Shown here in pieces: positions 1-8,663 of a stretch of DNA of 64,000 bases. How positions within the stretch are numbered: position 1 is the stretch's first letter; the number at the start of each line of letters is the position of its first letter. This stretch comes from Beijerinckia sp. 28-YEA-48 (GTDB taxonomy: Bacteria > Pseudomonadota > Alphaproteobacteria > Rhizobiales > Beijerinckiaceae). The notes beneath the pieces are model-generated. The model was not told the DNA's origin, ran no database searches, and saw only the letters and a list, made by a program, of their open reading frames with translations. The stretch is from positions 1,026,001-1,090,000 of the forward strand of contig NZ_FNSI01000001.1 in the NCBI RefSeq assembly GCF_900104955.1, read 5' to 3'. The position numbers were made by a program, and so were the translations under genes.

Positions 1-36
1 TTCTGTTTAGACGCCGCACGGCCCATAGAACGAACG

Positions 37-63
37 AAGGGCGGGGGAGACCCCGCCCTTTTT
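37..63 (+). terminator. Rho-independent terminator of a gene upstream of the window
   Basis: A perfect 10-bp GC-rich stem (37-46 with 51-60) closes a GAGA tetraloop and is followed by a short T run. It would end transcription of a plus-strand gene lying to the left of the window, so the phosphate transporter gene starting at 160 probably has its own promoter. Confidence 0.85.
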
Positions 64-159
64 CGTGGTTATTCAAAGGTTAACAAGGCGGCCGCCGGGT
101 TCATAAAGCTGTGCTTTAGGCGAGCTAGTTTTGCCTCCGTAACTCCACGGAGGCGGGCA

Positions 160-1782
160 ATGACAAACATTACAATGCCGGGAGGCATGGCGACAGAACA
201 GCCGCAAGGCCAACGGCCATCCCTTGAGACCGGGATCAGTCCTCTCACTCTTCTCATTCTTTTCAGCGTTATTGCGATCGGGCTGTTTTATGTGGCCTGG
301 AGCATCCGCACCGACGTTATCGACGCTGGCGTGCCGGCGACGACCTGGGCGCCGTTCCTGCTGCTCGGCGTGGCGCTGCTGATCGCGCTGGGCTTTGAAT
401 TCGTCAACGGCTTCCATGACACCGCCAACGCGGTGGCGACGGTGATCTACACCCATTCGCTGCCGGCCAATTTCGCGGTCATGTGGTCGGGCTTCTTCAA
501 CTTCCTCGGCGTGCTGATGTCGACGGGGGCGGTGGCCTTTGGCATCGTCTCGCTGCTGCCGGTCGAACTGATCCTGCAGGTCGGCAGCAGCGCCGGCTTC
601 GCCATGGTGTTCGCGCTGCTCGTCGCCGCCATCGCTTGGAACCTCGGCACGTGGTGGCTCGGCCTGCCGGCTTCGTCCTCGCATACGCTGATCGGCTCGA
701 TCATCGGTGTCGGCGTCGCCAATGCGATGATGCGTGGGCGCGACGGCACTTCGGGCGTTGACTGGTCGAAGGCGACCGAAATCGGCTATGCGCTGTTGCT
801 GTCGCCGCTCGTCGGCTTCGGTCTTGCCGCGGCTTTGTTCCTGGCCATGAAGGTGCTCATCAAGAATAAGGCGCTTTACGAAGCGCCGAAAGGCAATCAG
901 CCGCCGCCGTGGTGGATCCGCGGCCTGCTGGTCTTCACCTGCACCGGCGTGTCCTTCGCTCACGGCTCGAACGACGGTCAGAAGGGCATGGGCCTGATCA
1001 TGCTGATCCTGATCGGCACGGTGCCGACGGCCTATGCGCTCAACCGCTCGCTGCCGGAAAGCGAATTGGCTGCGTTCCACAGCCGTTCGGAATCGGCGTC
1101 GAGAGTGGTGCAGGAAAAGGGCTACGGCCATGCGATCATCGGCGATCCGCGCCCGGCGGTGACGGCCTATGTCACCGAGCACAAGATCAGCGAAGGCACT
1201 TATCCGTCGCTGGCCGTGTTGCTCACGGACATTTCGCGGCAGATCAATGATCACGGCACGATGAACAAGATCCCCGCTGCCGCGGTCGGCAACACCCGTA
1301 ACGACATGTATCTCGCGTCCGAGGCGATCCGCTTCCTGATGAAGGATAAGGAGAACGATCTCAGCGCCGGCGATGTGAAGGTGCTCAAGGAGTACAAGGA
1401 GTCGCTCGATGCGGCGACGCGCTTCATCCCGACCTGGGTGAAAGTGGCGGTCGCCATCGCGCTGGGGCTCGGGACGATGATCGGCTGGAAGCGGATCGTC
1501 GTCACCGTGGGCGAAAAGATCGGCAAGACGCATCTGACTTACGCGCAGGGCGCTTCGGCCGAATTGGTGGCGATGGCCACGATTTTTGCCGCCGACAATT
1601 ACGGCCTGCCGGTGTCGACAACTCATGTGTTGTCGTCAGGCGTGGCGGGCACGATGGCGGCGAACAAGTCGGGCTTGCAATTGTCGACGGTGCGCAATCT
1701 GGCGCTGGCCTGGGTGCTCACCCTGCCGGCGGCGATCCTGCTGTCGGGGTCGCTGTACTACATCTTCTCGCATATCTTCTAA
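160..1782 (+). CDS. pit: PiT-family inorganic phosphate transporter
   Basis: A low-affinity inner-membrane phosphate permease, normally a proton or cation symporter. The 540-residue protein is strongly hydrophobic and carries both PiT signatures: GFEFVNGFHDTANAVAT near residue 90 and a second copy, SFAHGSNDGQKGMG, near residue 270; the Asp of each repeat is the expected transport residue. A central soluble loop of about 140 residues (roughly 295-430) separates the two halves, as in other bacterial PiT proteins. The ATG at 160 precedes the first membrane segment by about 30 residues. The gene lies just upstream of a CorA/ZntB-type transporter gene, but only a 46-bp gap without a clear signal separates them. 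Confidence 0.93.
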   Translation: MTNITMPGGMATEQPQGQRPSLETGISPLTLLILFSVIAIGLFYVAWSIRTDVIDAGVPATTWAPFLLLGVALLIALGFEFVNGFHDTANAVATVIYTHSLPANFAVMWSGFFNFLGVLMSTGAVAFGIVSLLPVELILQVGSSAGFAMVFALLVAAIAWNLGTWWLGLPASSSHTLIGSIIGVGVANAMMRGRDGTSGVDWSKATEIGYALLLSPLVGFGLAAALFLAMKVLIKNKALYEAPKGNQPPPWWIRGLLVFTCTGVSFAHGSNDGQKGMGLIMLILIGTVPTAYALNRSLPESELAAFHSRSESASRVVQEKGYGHAIIGDPRPAVTAYVTEHKISEGTYPSLAVLLTDISRQINDHGTMNKIPAAAVGNTRNDMYLASEAIRFLMKDKENDLSAGDVKVLKEYKESLDAATRFIPTWVKVAVAIALGLGTMIGWKRIVVTVGEKIGKTHLTYAQGASAELVAMATIFAADNYGLPVSTTHVLSSGVAGTMAANKSGLQLSTVRNLALAWVLTLPAAILLSGSLYYIFSHIF

Positions 1783-1828
1783 GCGATGTGCCGGCGCGGG
1801 TGGGAAACCGTCCGTGCCGGCTACAGCC

Positions 1829-2839
1829 ATGCACGACACACTCTCTTCCCAAAATCGCGAAGCCGTGGTCTTCGCCTATCGCTTCGACGAGAGCGGACGC
1901 GCCAGCGCGCTGGCGGGTTGTAGCGTCGATGAACTTGCCTCGACGGCACGCGGCTTCGTCTGGGTGCATCTCAATCTGGCCGACGTGCGGGCGCGCAAAT
2001 TTCTGACGGAGCTGCCGGGTGTGCCGGCCGCCGGCTTGCAAGCGATGCTGCGCTCCAGCGATCACCAGCAGATGCATCACGAAGCCGGGGTGCTGTGGGG
2101 TGTTTTCTCCGACCTGGCCCAGGACTTCGATGGCGTCCGGGACGATTTCGCCCATCTCCGTTTTCTGTTGTCCGACCGCTGGCTGGTCAGCGGCCGGCAC
2201 CATGCCACCCATGCGGCGGAAACCCTGCGCCGGACGATCGAAGCGGGGACCAGTGTCGAGGCGCCGGTGGCGCTGTTCGAGACCCTGGCGGATCATATCG
2301 CCGACGGCCTCGACGGGGCGATGATGCGGATGGCGGACGAGCTTGAGGCCAGCGAAGACCGGCTTCTTGCCGACGATAGTTCGAAAGAAGCGCGGGCGCT
2401 CGGGGATTTGCGCCGGCAGGGCGTGCGGATTGAACGCAAGCTTGCTGGCGTCCATGCGATTCTGCGCCGGCTCGAGGTTGTCCGGTCAGACGGTCTGAGC
2501 CCAGCCATTTTGGCTGCCGTGATCCGGGTCAGCCATCGGTTCGAGATGCTGCACCACGAGGCGCATGGGTTGGTCGAGCGGACACGGCTATTACAGGACG
2601 AGGTTTCGAACCAGCTGCAGAGTTCGGCCAATGCCCATCTCTATGTGCTGACCATTCTCAATTCGCTGTTGGCGCCGGCGGTGCTGGTGACCGGATTTTT
2701 CGGCATGAACACCGCCGACCTGCCGTTCAAGGATGATCCGGGTGGCACCTGGTATGGCGTGGGGCTGTGCGTCCTGGCGTCCGGGCTGACATTCTGGTTC
2801 ATGCACCGTCGTGGCGCGGTCGGCAGGAGAAAATACTAA
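1829..2839 (+). CDS. zntB: CorA-superfamily metal transporter, ZntB-like
   Basis: A 336-residue protein of the CorA superfamily, homopentameric inner-membrane channels/transporters for divalent cations. A long soluble N-terminal domain is followed by an acidic coiled-coil helix (around 170-280) and two C-terminal membrane segments. The GMN signature (GFFGMNTADLPF) closes the first membrane helix near residue 292. The sequence before it and the 'YDFDE'-like N-terminus resemble ZntB more than Mg-type CorA, so zinc is the likelier substrate, but this is inference. The ATG at 1829 was chosen because the in-frame sequence before it overlaps the phosphate transporter gene in another frame and is compositionally arginine-rich shadow sequence. 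Confidence 0.88.
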   Translation: MHDTLSSQNREAVVFAYRFDESGRASALAGCSVDELASTARGFVWVHLNLADVRARKFLTELPGVPAAGLQAMLRSSDHQQMHHEAGVLWGVFSDLAQDFDGVRDDFAHLRFLLSDRWLVSGRHHATHAAETLRRTIEAGTSVEAPVALFETLADHIADGLDGAMMRMADELEASEDRLLADDSSKEARALGDLRRQGVRIERKLAGVHAILRRLEVVRSDGLSPAILAAVIRVSHRFEMLHHEAHGLVERTRLLQDEVSNQLQSSANAHLYVLTILNSLLAPAVLVTGFFGMNTADLPFKDDPGGTWYGVGLCVLASGLTFWFMHRRGAVGRRKY

Positions 2840-2909
2840 GCTTTGAAATGGGTTATGTGGATTTGATCGGATTCTGATTCAAGTTGTTGTCGTGGCAAAT
2901 GAAAAGGGC

Positions 2910-3017
2910 CCAGGCAAAGCAAATTGCGTTTCGTTAGAAACGCAATTTGGCCTGGAATCTTTGTTGTGACGCGTCTTTGTGCCGTTTGACTAAGTCAAAC
3001 GGCAAAACGCTATGGTC
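2910..3017. repeat. Intergenic palindromic repeat, copy A
   Basis: Two back-to-back hairpins fill the gap between convergent zntB and bamE. The first has a perfect 12-bp stem (2920-2931 with 2938-2949) extended by CCAGG/CCTGG; the second has a perfect 10-bp stem (2981-2990 with 2994-3003). Related sequence recurs at 57493-57600, more loosely at 8157-8221, and as a single hairpin at 63007-63036. Such elements are common between genes in Rhizobiales; this copy could also act as a transcription end point for both genes. Confidence 0.7.
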
Positions 3018-3048
3018 GCGCCCTGAAAATTGCAATGAACTGCACTTC

Positions 3049-3498
3049 TTAGGTGAAGCGCAGCAGGTTCGACATCATGTTGCGAATGAACGAGGTTTCC
3101 GCGCCGGCCGTCGGAGTGGTGCGGGTCACGAAATCGATGACCTTGCCGTCTTCCAGACCGTAATTGGCGATGCGCTGGACTTTTTTGTTCTTGTCGAAAT
3201 AGACAGCGAAAATGCGCTGGTCCGTGATGGTCGGCTGCATGAAGGCGACTTTGCGCTCGACCTTCTGGCTGATGTAGTACCAGGCGTCACCGCCGATGGT
3301 GGACGTGGTGGAGGGCGTGCCGAGCAGCACCAGGGTCTGTTCAGCTGAACTGCCGACCTTTATTTGATTCATGGTCGTTTCGTTGACGACATAGCCGCGA
3401 TTGATGTCGCCGTCATAACCGAGGCAACCGCCAAGGGACACCGCGAGCGCCGCTGCCAGTGCCAGACCTGCCGATTTCGTCCCGACCTTGAACTTCAT
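3049..3498 (-). CDS. bamE: Outer-membrane assembly lipoprotein BamE (SmpA/OmlA family)
   Basis: A small lipoprotein of the BAM complex, which folds beta-barrel proteins into the outer membrane. The start at 3498 gives a 149-residue precursor with a basic N-terminus, hydrophobic stretch and lipobox (LAVSLGGC), so the mature protein begins at the Cys. The SmpA/OmlA core follows: the 'G.S.EQ.L..LG.PS' motif, then the W-Y-x-I-S-Q beta segment and the 'YFD...V..I..Y' strand. An in-frame start 57 nt further up would bury the signal peptide and is rejected. The gene is divergent from the cytochrome-chaperone gene at 3682, an order usual in Rhizobiales. Confidence 0.9.
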   Translation of the reverse strand: MKFKVGTKSAGLALAAALAVSLGGCLGYDGDINRGYVVNETTMNQIKVGSSAEQTLVLLGTPSTTSTIGGDAWYYISQKVERKVAFMQPTITDQRIFAVYFDKNKKVQRIANYGLEDGKVIDFVTRTTPTAGAETSFIRNMMSNLLRFT

Positions 3499-3681
3499 CT
3501 CTGATTCCCCTCTGCGCTCGCCGGTCCGCCATCGGAGCGCGCGCAACTGCCGCATCTGCGTGATTTTTCTTGCATCAGCGACCGGCGATGCCTAACCCCC
3601 GGAAACGCGAAATGCAAGAATAGCGTTTATTGTGGCCCGGGGTGCCGGGCGGTTTCTTGCCAGTGCAGACAGACAAAGCCG

Positions 3682-4227
3682 ATGGCATTCAGCTTCTTCC
3701 GCCGCTCCCGCAACCGCCCTGTGATCGAACGGCTTCAGGGCGAGATCATGGCAGCCTCGCGCCAGCCGGCGTTTTTCCTCGATTATCAGGTCACTGACAC
3801 AGTGTCCGGCCGGTTTGAGCTGTTGTCGCTGCACACCGGCCTCCTGGTCTGGCGGGTCGAGACCTTGCCGGCGCCGGGTCCTGACCTGGCGCAGGACCTG
3901 ACGGACGCGGTGTTCCATAATATAGACACAGCCCTGCGCGAGATCGGCATCGGTGACGTCTCCATGCCCAAAAAGATGAAGTCCCTGGCCCAGGGCTATC
4001 TCGGGCGCACGCTGGCCTATCGAACGGCGCTCGAAGCAGGCGATTTGGGCGCGCTGGCGCAAGCCTTGGCCCGGAATGTTTACGGCGACGAGGGCCGGGC
4101 GGGGGATCCTGCCTGCCAGCGTCTCGCCCGCTATACGCAAAGCCTCAACGCCGCCTATAGCCGGCTTGACCTCGAAAGCGCATGGTCTTCGCCGCTGCCG
4201 GTGGTCGATGCTGCCACAATCGTCTGA
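3682..4227 (+). CDS. Ubiquinol-cytochrome c chaperone (CBP3-like) family protein
   Basis: A 181-residue protein matching the bacterial ubiquinol-cytochrome c chaperone family (related to mitochondrial CBP3), which assists assembly of the cytochrome bc1 complex. Family features seen by eye include the N-terminal 'FF.R......I..L...I...SR.P.FF..Y.V.DT..GRFE' block, the 'HT.L...R' segment, and the 'D.....Q...D.....D..LREIG.GD..VP.KMK..A...YGR' region (here SMPKKMKSLAQGYLGRTLAY). It has no signal peptide. It sits 55 nt upstream of the DUF177 gene and is probably cotranscribed with it. Confidence 0.85.
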   Translation: MAFSFFRRSRNRPVIERLQGEIMAASRQPAFFLDYQVTDTVSGRFELLSLHTGLLVWRVETLPAPGPDLAQDLTDAVFHNIDTALREIGIGDVSMPKKMKSLAQGYLGRTLAYRTALEAGDLGALAQALARNVYGDEGRAGDPACQRLARYTQSLNAAYSRLDLESAWSSPLPVVDAATIV

Positions 4228-4282
4228 TTTTCTGTGTCTGATTTTCTGTCCTGCAATCCTGATCGAACCTTCGGGAGGCCCC

Positions 4283-4924
4283 ATGATCAAGGAAAACCAT
4301 ACCGCGCCGGCCTTCTCCCGTCCGACGCTCGTCAGTGACCTGTTGCGCGATCCGACCCGCCGCTTCGACATCGAGGCCGATGCGAAGGAGCGGGCGGCGC
4401 TTGCCGCGCTCAATGGGCTTGATGACATCGCCAGCTTCAAGGCCTCTTTCCAGGCGGTGAAGGCGGGCAAATTCATTCGCATCACCGGCCGGCTCAAGAG
4501 CCGGCTGACGCAGCAATGTGTCGTCACCCTCGAGCCGTTCGAAAGCGAAGTTGCCGAGGAGATCGACACGCGTTTCTTGGAGGAGCCGACCGGCCCGGCC
4601 ATGCGCGCTGCCAAAACGGCCAGAGCGATCAAGGCGGCTGGCAAGGTGACTGGCAAACCGACTGGGAAAGGGGAGAAGGAGGAGCGCCGCACCCCTGCGC
4701 CGATCACCGACCCGATGTCCATGGACGAGGATGAGGCGGAGGAGATCGTCGATGGTAAAATCGACCTCGGGGCGCTGGCGGGGGAGTTTCTGACCCTGGC
4801 GCTCGACCCCTATCCGCGCAAGCCGGGCGCGACTTTCGACCTTCCGGCGGAGGATGATGGCGAGAAGTCGCCGTTTTCCATGTTGGGCGACCTCAAGAAC
4901 GGTGCCAACCGCAAGAAAACGTAA
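4283..4924 (+). CDS. DUF177 (YceD-type) protein
   Basis: A 213-residue acidic cytosolic protein of the DUF177/YceD family, found upstream of rpmF or plsX in many bacteria and linked to 23S rRNA processing in some lineages. The core is seen in '[31 protein letters not shown]' and the C-terminal 'D....DE.E....[20 protein letters not shown]' block. A low-complexity Lys/Gly/Ala linker (about residues 103-133) interrupts the domain. The ATG at 4283 follows a TCGGGAGG ribosome-binding site; longer in-frame openings overlap the preceding gene. The next gene is plsX. Confidence 0.87.
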   Translation: MIKENHTAPAFSRPTLVSDLLRDPTRRFDIEADAKERAALAALNGLDDIASFKASFQAVKAGKFIRITGRLKSRLTQQCVVTLEPFESEVAEEIDTRFLEEPTGPAMRAAKTARAIKAAGKVTGKPTGKGEKEERRTPAPITDPMSMDEDEAEEIVDGKIDLGALAGEFLTLALDPYPRKPGATFDLPAEDDGEKSPFSMLGDLKNGANRKKT

Positions 4925-5040
4925 GATTTCTTGTCAGAACGTGGTCGGCTTTGGGATTGCCTTCCGATTGCAAACGGCTATTGTCCGCGCCTGAAATTTG
5001 GCCCGCCGGTTTGTTCGTGCAGGGCGGGAGCTTTTGTTGG

Positions 5041-6135
5041 ATGGCGAAACCGGTCAGGATTTCTCTGGACGGTATGGGTGGTGATCATGGCCCCTCGGTC
5101 GTCGTCGAAGGCGCGGCCTTGGCGCATGAACGCCGTCCCGATACTCAGTTTCTGATCTACGGCGACGAGGCCATCATCGCGCCGCTGCTGGCGAAGCATG
5201 CGAAGCTGGCGGCGAATACGAAGCTTATTCACGCCGCCGTTGCGGTGCGGATGGACGACAAGCCGAGCCAGGCCCTGCGCAGGGGCCGCCGTGTTTCGTC
5301 CATGTGGATGGCGATCGAGGCGGTCAAGCGCGACGAGGCCGACGTGGCCGTGTCGGCTGGCAATACCGGCGCGCTGATGGCGATGGCGAAAGTCTGCCTG
5401 CATACGATGGCGCAGATCGATCGGCCGGCACTGGCGGCGCTGTGGCCGACCGTGCGTGGCGAATCCGTCGTGCTCGATCTTGGCGCGTCGATCGGCGCCG
5501 ACGCGCAGCATCTTGTCGATCTCGCGGTGATGGGCGCCGCGATGGCGCGGATTGTCCTCGATATTGAGAAACCGACGGTGGGCCTGCTCAATGTCGGCGT
5601 CGAGGAGATCAAGGGGATCGAAGAGGTCAAGGCGGCCAATCGCATCCTGCGCACCGTCAACCTGCCGCATCTCAATTATCACGGTTTCGTCGAGGGCGAC
5701 GATCTGGGCGCCGGCACCACCGACGTGGTGGTGACGGAAGGGTTTACCGGCAATATCGCCCTGAAGACGGCTGAAGGCACGGCGCGGCAGATCGCGCGCT
5801 ATCTGCGCGAAGCCATGGGCGCGAGCCTGATGTCGAAAATCGGATATCTGTTCGCGCGCAAGGCTTTCGATGCGTTGCGTGCGAAAATGGATCCGCGCAG
5901 CGTCAACGGCGGTGTCTTTCTTGGTCTCGATGGATTGGTGATCAAGAGCCACGGCTCCACCGATGCATTGGGCTACTGCGGCGCCATTGAAATTGCCTAC
6001 GACGTGGTACGTCATGATCTCATGAGCCGTATCCGCGATCTCATCTCGCTGTCGCAGGATCTGCGCACAGCGGAAACGCGGTCTCTGGCCGCAGAAACTG
6101 AAGCGCCTGTCGCCAGCGACGGCGCAACTCTCTAG
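5041..6135 (+). CDS. plsX: Phosphate acyltransferase PlsX
   Basis: Converts acyl-ACP and phosphate to acyl-phosphate, the acyl donor for PlsY in phospholipid synthesis. The 364-residue length fits the family. Recognisable blocks are [12 protein letters not shown] at residues 6-17, the '[10 protein letters not shown]' motif near 110, '[14 protein letters not shown]' near 140, and '[18 protein letters not shown]' near 235. The start is the ATG at 5041 beginning MAKPVRIS; in-frame upstream sequence has no homology. It stops 9 nt before fabH, so the two form a lipid-initiation operon. Confidence 0.95.
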   Translation: MAKPVRISLDGMGGDHGPSVVVEGAALAHERRPDTQFLIYGDEAIIAPLLAKHAKLAANTKLIHAAVAVRMDDKPSQALRRGRRVSSMWMAIEAVKRDEADVAVSAGNTGALMAMAKVCLHTMAQIDRPALAALWPTVRGESVVLDLGASIGADAQHLVDLAVMGAAMARIVLDIEKPTVGLLNVGVEEIKGIEEVKAANRILRTVNLPHLNYHGFVEGDDLGAGTTDVVVTEGFTGNIALKTAEGTARQIARYLREAMGASLMSKIGYLFARKAFDALRAKMDPRSVNGGVFLGLDGLVIKSHGSTDALGYCGAIEIAYDVVRHDLMSRIRDLISLSQDLRTAETRSLAAETEAPVASDGATL

Positions 6136-6144
6136 TCGGACAAA

Positions 6145-7137
6145 ATGGTCGAAAGCTCGCAGAAGATTTGGCGTTCGGTGGTTGAAGGCGTAGGCGCCTT
6201 TCTGCCGGAGCGCGTTATGACAAACGCAGATCTGGAAAAGGTGGTCGATACGACCAGCGAATGGATCGAACAGCGCACGGGGATTCGCGAGCGGCATATG
6301 GCCGCCGATGGCGAGACCACATCGGTGTTGGCGACTAAGGCGGCGCATGCGGCAATGATGGCCGCCGGCTGCACGGCCGACGATATCGATCTGATCGTCC
6401 TGGCGACCTCGACGCCCGACTACACGTTTCCCGCGACGGCGACGCAGGTGCAGGCGGCGCTTGGCATCACGCGCGGCGCGGCATTTGATCTGCAGGCGGT
6501 CTGTTCTGGCTTCGTCTATGCGATGAGCGTCGCCGATAAATTCTTGACCACCGGCGCCAGCGAGCGAGCGCTGGTGATCGGCGCCGAAACATTTTCGCGT
6601 CTCCTCGATTGGAACGATCGCACCACCTGCGTGCTGTTCGGCGATGGGGCTGGCGCTGTCGTGCTTGGCCGCCAGCGCGGCGAGGGAACGATAGAAGATC
6701 GCGGTGTGCTCACCTCGCATCTGCGCTCTGATGGGCGGCATCGCCAGAAGCTCTATGTCGACGGTGGTCCCTCGAGCACTGGCACGGTCGGCCATCTGCG
6801 CATGCAGGGACGCGAGGTTTTCCGGCACGCGGTCGGCATGGTCGCCGACGTGATGGACGATGCGTTTAAGGCGACCGGCCTTTCAGCTGAAAAACTCGAT
6901 TGGTTCGTGCCGCATCAGGCCAACGAGCGCATCATCGATGCTTCTGCCGATAAGATGGGCCTTGCCCGCGAAAAGATCATCAAGACGGTCTCTCTGCACG
7001 GCAATACGTCGGCGGCATCGATCCCTCTGGCCCTGAATGCCGGGGTGGCCGATGGGAGGATCAAGCCGGGCGATTTGGTGATGATTGAGGCCATGGGCGG
7101 CGGCTTTACATGGGGTTCCGCCATTATTCGGTGGTAA
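6145..7137 (+). CDS. fabH: 3-oxoacyl-ACP synthase III (FabH)
   Basis: Starts type II fatty acid synthesis by condensing acetyl-CoA with malonyl-ACP. All three catalytic residues of KAS III are visible: Cys in [10 protein letters not shown] (about residue 119), His in VPHQAN (about 254) and Asn in GNTSAAS (about 284). The 'GTGIRER'-type motif appears as RTGIRERH near 48, and the C-terminal GGGFTWGS motif is intact. Length (330 aa) is normal. It follows plsX by 9 nt and precedes ihfA by 100 nt. Confidence 0.96.
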   Translation: MVESSQKIWRSVVEGVGAFLPERVMTNADLEKVVDTTSEWIEQRTGIRERHMAADGETTSVLATKAAHAAMMAAGCTADDIDLIVLATSTPDYTFPATATQVQAALGITRGAAFDLQAVCSGFVYAMSVADKFLTTGASERALVIGAETFSRLLDWNDRTTCVLFGDGAGAVVLGRQRGEGTIEDRGVLTSHLRSDGRHRQKLYVDGGPSSTGTVGHLRMQGREVFRHAVGMVADVMDDAFKATGLSAEKLDWFVPHQANERIIDASADKMGLAREKIIKTVSLHGNTSAASIPLALNAGVADGRIKPGDLVMIEAMGGGFTWGSAIIRW

Positions 7138-7172
7138 GTCACTGTATACATTTTCAATTTGGCGTTATGCTC

Positions 7173-7178
7173 TTGACA
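7173..7178 (+). promoter_or_regulatory. Possible -35 element upstream of ihfA
   Basis: A TTGACA hexamer lies in the fabH-ihfA gap, 60 nt before the ihfA start, in locally AT-rich sequence. No convincing -10 hexamer is found at the usual distance, so this is only a candidate for independent ihfA transcription. Confidence 0.3.
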
Positions 7179-7237
7179 TTCGGGTGATTTTTTTAGAGAC
7201 CGTAGGTTGTTTTTGATAAATTATTTTGGATGTTTCT

Positions 7238-7570
7238 ATGACCGACAGCAGTGGAAAGAGCCCCACTAATATTACCCGGGCCGATCTCGCCGAGGCAGTC
7301 TATCGGCGCGTTGGGCTTTCCCGGGTGGAATCGGCTGAGCTTGTCGAACTCGTCATCAACGAGATTTGCGACGAGCTGGTGCGCGGCAACAATGTGAAAT
7401 TGTCGTCGTTCGGCTCGTTTCTCGTGCGTTCGAAAGGTCAGAGAATCGGCCGCAATCCGAAAACCGGCGTCGAGGTTCCGATCACGCCGCGGCAGGTCAT
7501 GGTGTTCAAGCCCTCCAATATCCTCAAGGCGCGGGTCAACGGCGAGACCGTCCCGGACGAGGAAGAGTAA
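7238..7570 (+). CDS. ihfA: Integration host factor subunit alpha
   Basis: A nucleoid protein that pairs with IHF-beta to bend DNA about 160 degrees at specific sites. The 110-residue sequence has the HU/IHF fold: '[23 protein letters not shown]' helices, then '[33 protein letters not shown]'. The GRNPKTG beta-arm with its intercalating Pro and the C-terminal helix identify it as alpha. I chose the ATG at 7238; a TTG four codons upstream is possible. The C-terminus is short and acidic. It is followed by a MerR-type gene, a conserved alphaproteobacterial arrangement. Confidence 0.93.
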   Translation: MTDSSGKSPTNITRADLAEAVYRRVGLSRVESAELVELVINEICDELVRGNNVKLSSFGSFLVRSKGQRIGRNPKTGVEVPITPRQVMVFKPSNILKARVNGETVPDEEE

Positions 7571-7652
7571 GGCTCTCAGCCGCAAGCTGTCGCGAATCGC
7601 CCTGGCGCGATAGACTGGCCGCCTCCTGTCCCTCGCGACGGATTTATCGGCC

Positions 7653-8156
7653 ATGGACAAGCAAGCAGACGCATTTCGGACGATCAGCGAGGCAGCCGAT
7701 GCGCTCGGATTGCCGCAGCACGTCTTGCGCTTCTGGGAGACGCGGTTTCCGCAGATCAAGCCGCTGAAACGCGGTGGCGGCCGGCGCTATTACCGGCCCG
7801 ACGACGTGCATCTGCTCTCGGCGATCCAGCGTCTTCTCTATAACGATGGCTATACGATCAAAGGCGTCCAGCGCATTCTAAAAGAGCAGGGCGCCAAGGC
7901 CGTCATCGCGCTCGGCCAGAATGGGCCGGAGGGCGGCAACCCCGCACCGGCGGGGCCGCAACTCGTCGGGCGAATGCACCCCGATATTCTCGACGACGAC
8001 GATACGGAACAAGACGAGCCAGCCGGCTATCCGCGTGCTCTGGAAGCGCCGCCGGCGCGCCGCCCCAGCCCGTCAGGCGCTTCAGCCCAGGACCTGCGGG
8101 CGCTGCTGACGGTGATCGACGGCTGCATCAACCTGCTGGAGACCGCCGAAGCTTAG
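7653..8156 (+). CDS. MerR-family transcriptional regulator
   Basis: A 167-residue regulator with an N-terminal MerR winged helix-turn-helix (about residues 8-78: '[28 protein letters not shown]' then '[25 protein letters not shown]'). The variable C-terminal part is Pro/Asp-rich and ends in a short helix; no metal-binding Cys cluster is present, so this is not a metal sensor of the MerR/CueR kind. Its placement after ihfA and before tRNA-Pro is typical of the Rhizobiales, but its targets are not known to me. Confidence 0.9.
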   Translation: MDKQADAFRTISEAADALGLPQHVLRFWETRFPQIKPLKRGGGRRYYRPDDVHLLSAIQRLLYNDGYTIKGVQRILKEQGAKAVIALGQNGPEGGNPAPAGPQLVGRMHPDILDDDDTEQDEPAGYPRALEAPPARRPSPSGASAQDLRALLTVIDGCINLLETAEA

Positions 8157-8221
8157 AGCTTTTCGGTTTGATCCATTTTCTTCACGCGAACCGAAGTTCA
8201 CTTCGCTTGAAAATGCATTAG
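8157..8221. repeat. Intergenic palindromic repeat, copy B
   Basis: Right after the merR-type stop codon comes a sequence with TTTTCTTCACGCGAACC, then an interrupted palindrome around ACTTCGCTTGAAAATGC. I recognise this as the Rhizobiales 'CACGCGAACCGG...CACTTCGCTCGAAAACGC' intergenic repeat. It is only distantly similar to the copy at 2910. Confidence 0.5.
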
Positions 8222-8292
8222 GCAACACATCCTGTTAGGATCGTTCGTCTGCGGTTGCGAGTGCCGAACCCTTTGTCTATAGGTGTCGCCGT

Positions 8293-8370
8293 CGGAGTGT
8301 AGCGCAGCCTGGTTAGCGCACCTGTCTGGGGGACAGGGGGTCGTGGGTTCGAATCCCGCCACTCCGACCA
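8293..8370 (+). tRNA. tRNA-Pro (anticodon GGG)
   Basis: A complete 78-nt cloverleaf with encoded CCA. The acceptor stem CGGAGTG/CACTCCG pairs perfectly; the anticodon stem CCTGT/ACAGG (8321-8325 with 8333-8337) encloses the 7-nt loop CTGGGGG with GGG at 8328-8330; the T loop GGTTCGAATCC is canonical. It decodes CCC. Confidence 0.96.
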
Positions 8371-8519
8371 CTTCAAGCCATTGAAGTCTCGTTTCGGGCC
8401 GCTGCGAAGCAGTGCGGATAGGCTTTGCCATCGTCGATGGGCGGTTTCGGGGCGCTTGGCGTGGCTCTTAAATTCTCAAGGACACGCCTACCGTCCTGTG
8501 TTAAGCAGCCGGCCGGGTC

Positions 8520-8590
8520 GTGAATCTTATATAATATATTCCATATCTATCATTTAAGATATTGAAAATAAATATCTTTTTATTGTTTCT
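8520..8590 (+). promoter_or_regulatory. AT-rich control region with nested inverted repeats
   Basis: This stretch is far richer in A and T than anything near it. It contains a perfect 8-bp inverted repeat with a 7-nt spacer (AAGATATT at 8556-8563, AATATCTT at 8571-8578) and an overlapping ATATCT/AGATAT pair (8543-8548, 8557-8562). It lies 75-145 nt before the preferred methyltransferase start, as expected for a promoter/operator. Confidence 0.45.
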
Positions 8591-8663
8591 GGGTTGGATG
8601 AGAAAGCAGGGCTGGTCAGTTTCCATTTCGAGACTGCCGCTCGGGAGGCGGACGGAGGAAACA

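Noticed and set aside
73-1626. Long 517-codon open frame on the minus strand antisense to the phosphate transporter
   Set aside because: Arg/His/Asp-rich shadow of a high-GC gene; no motif, and the plus strand encodes an intact PiT protein.
4978-6828. 616-codon minus-strand open frame across plsX and fabH
   Set aside because: Entirely antisense to two intact conserved genes, with shadow-type composition.
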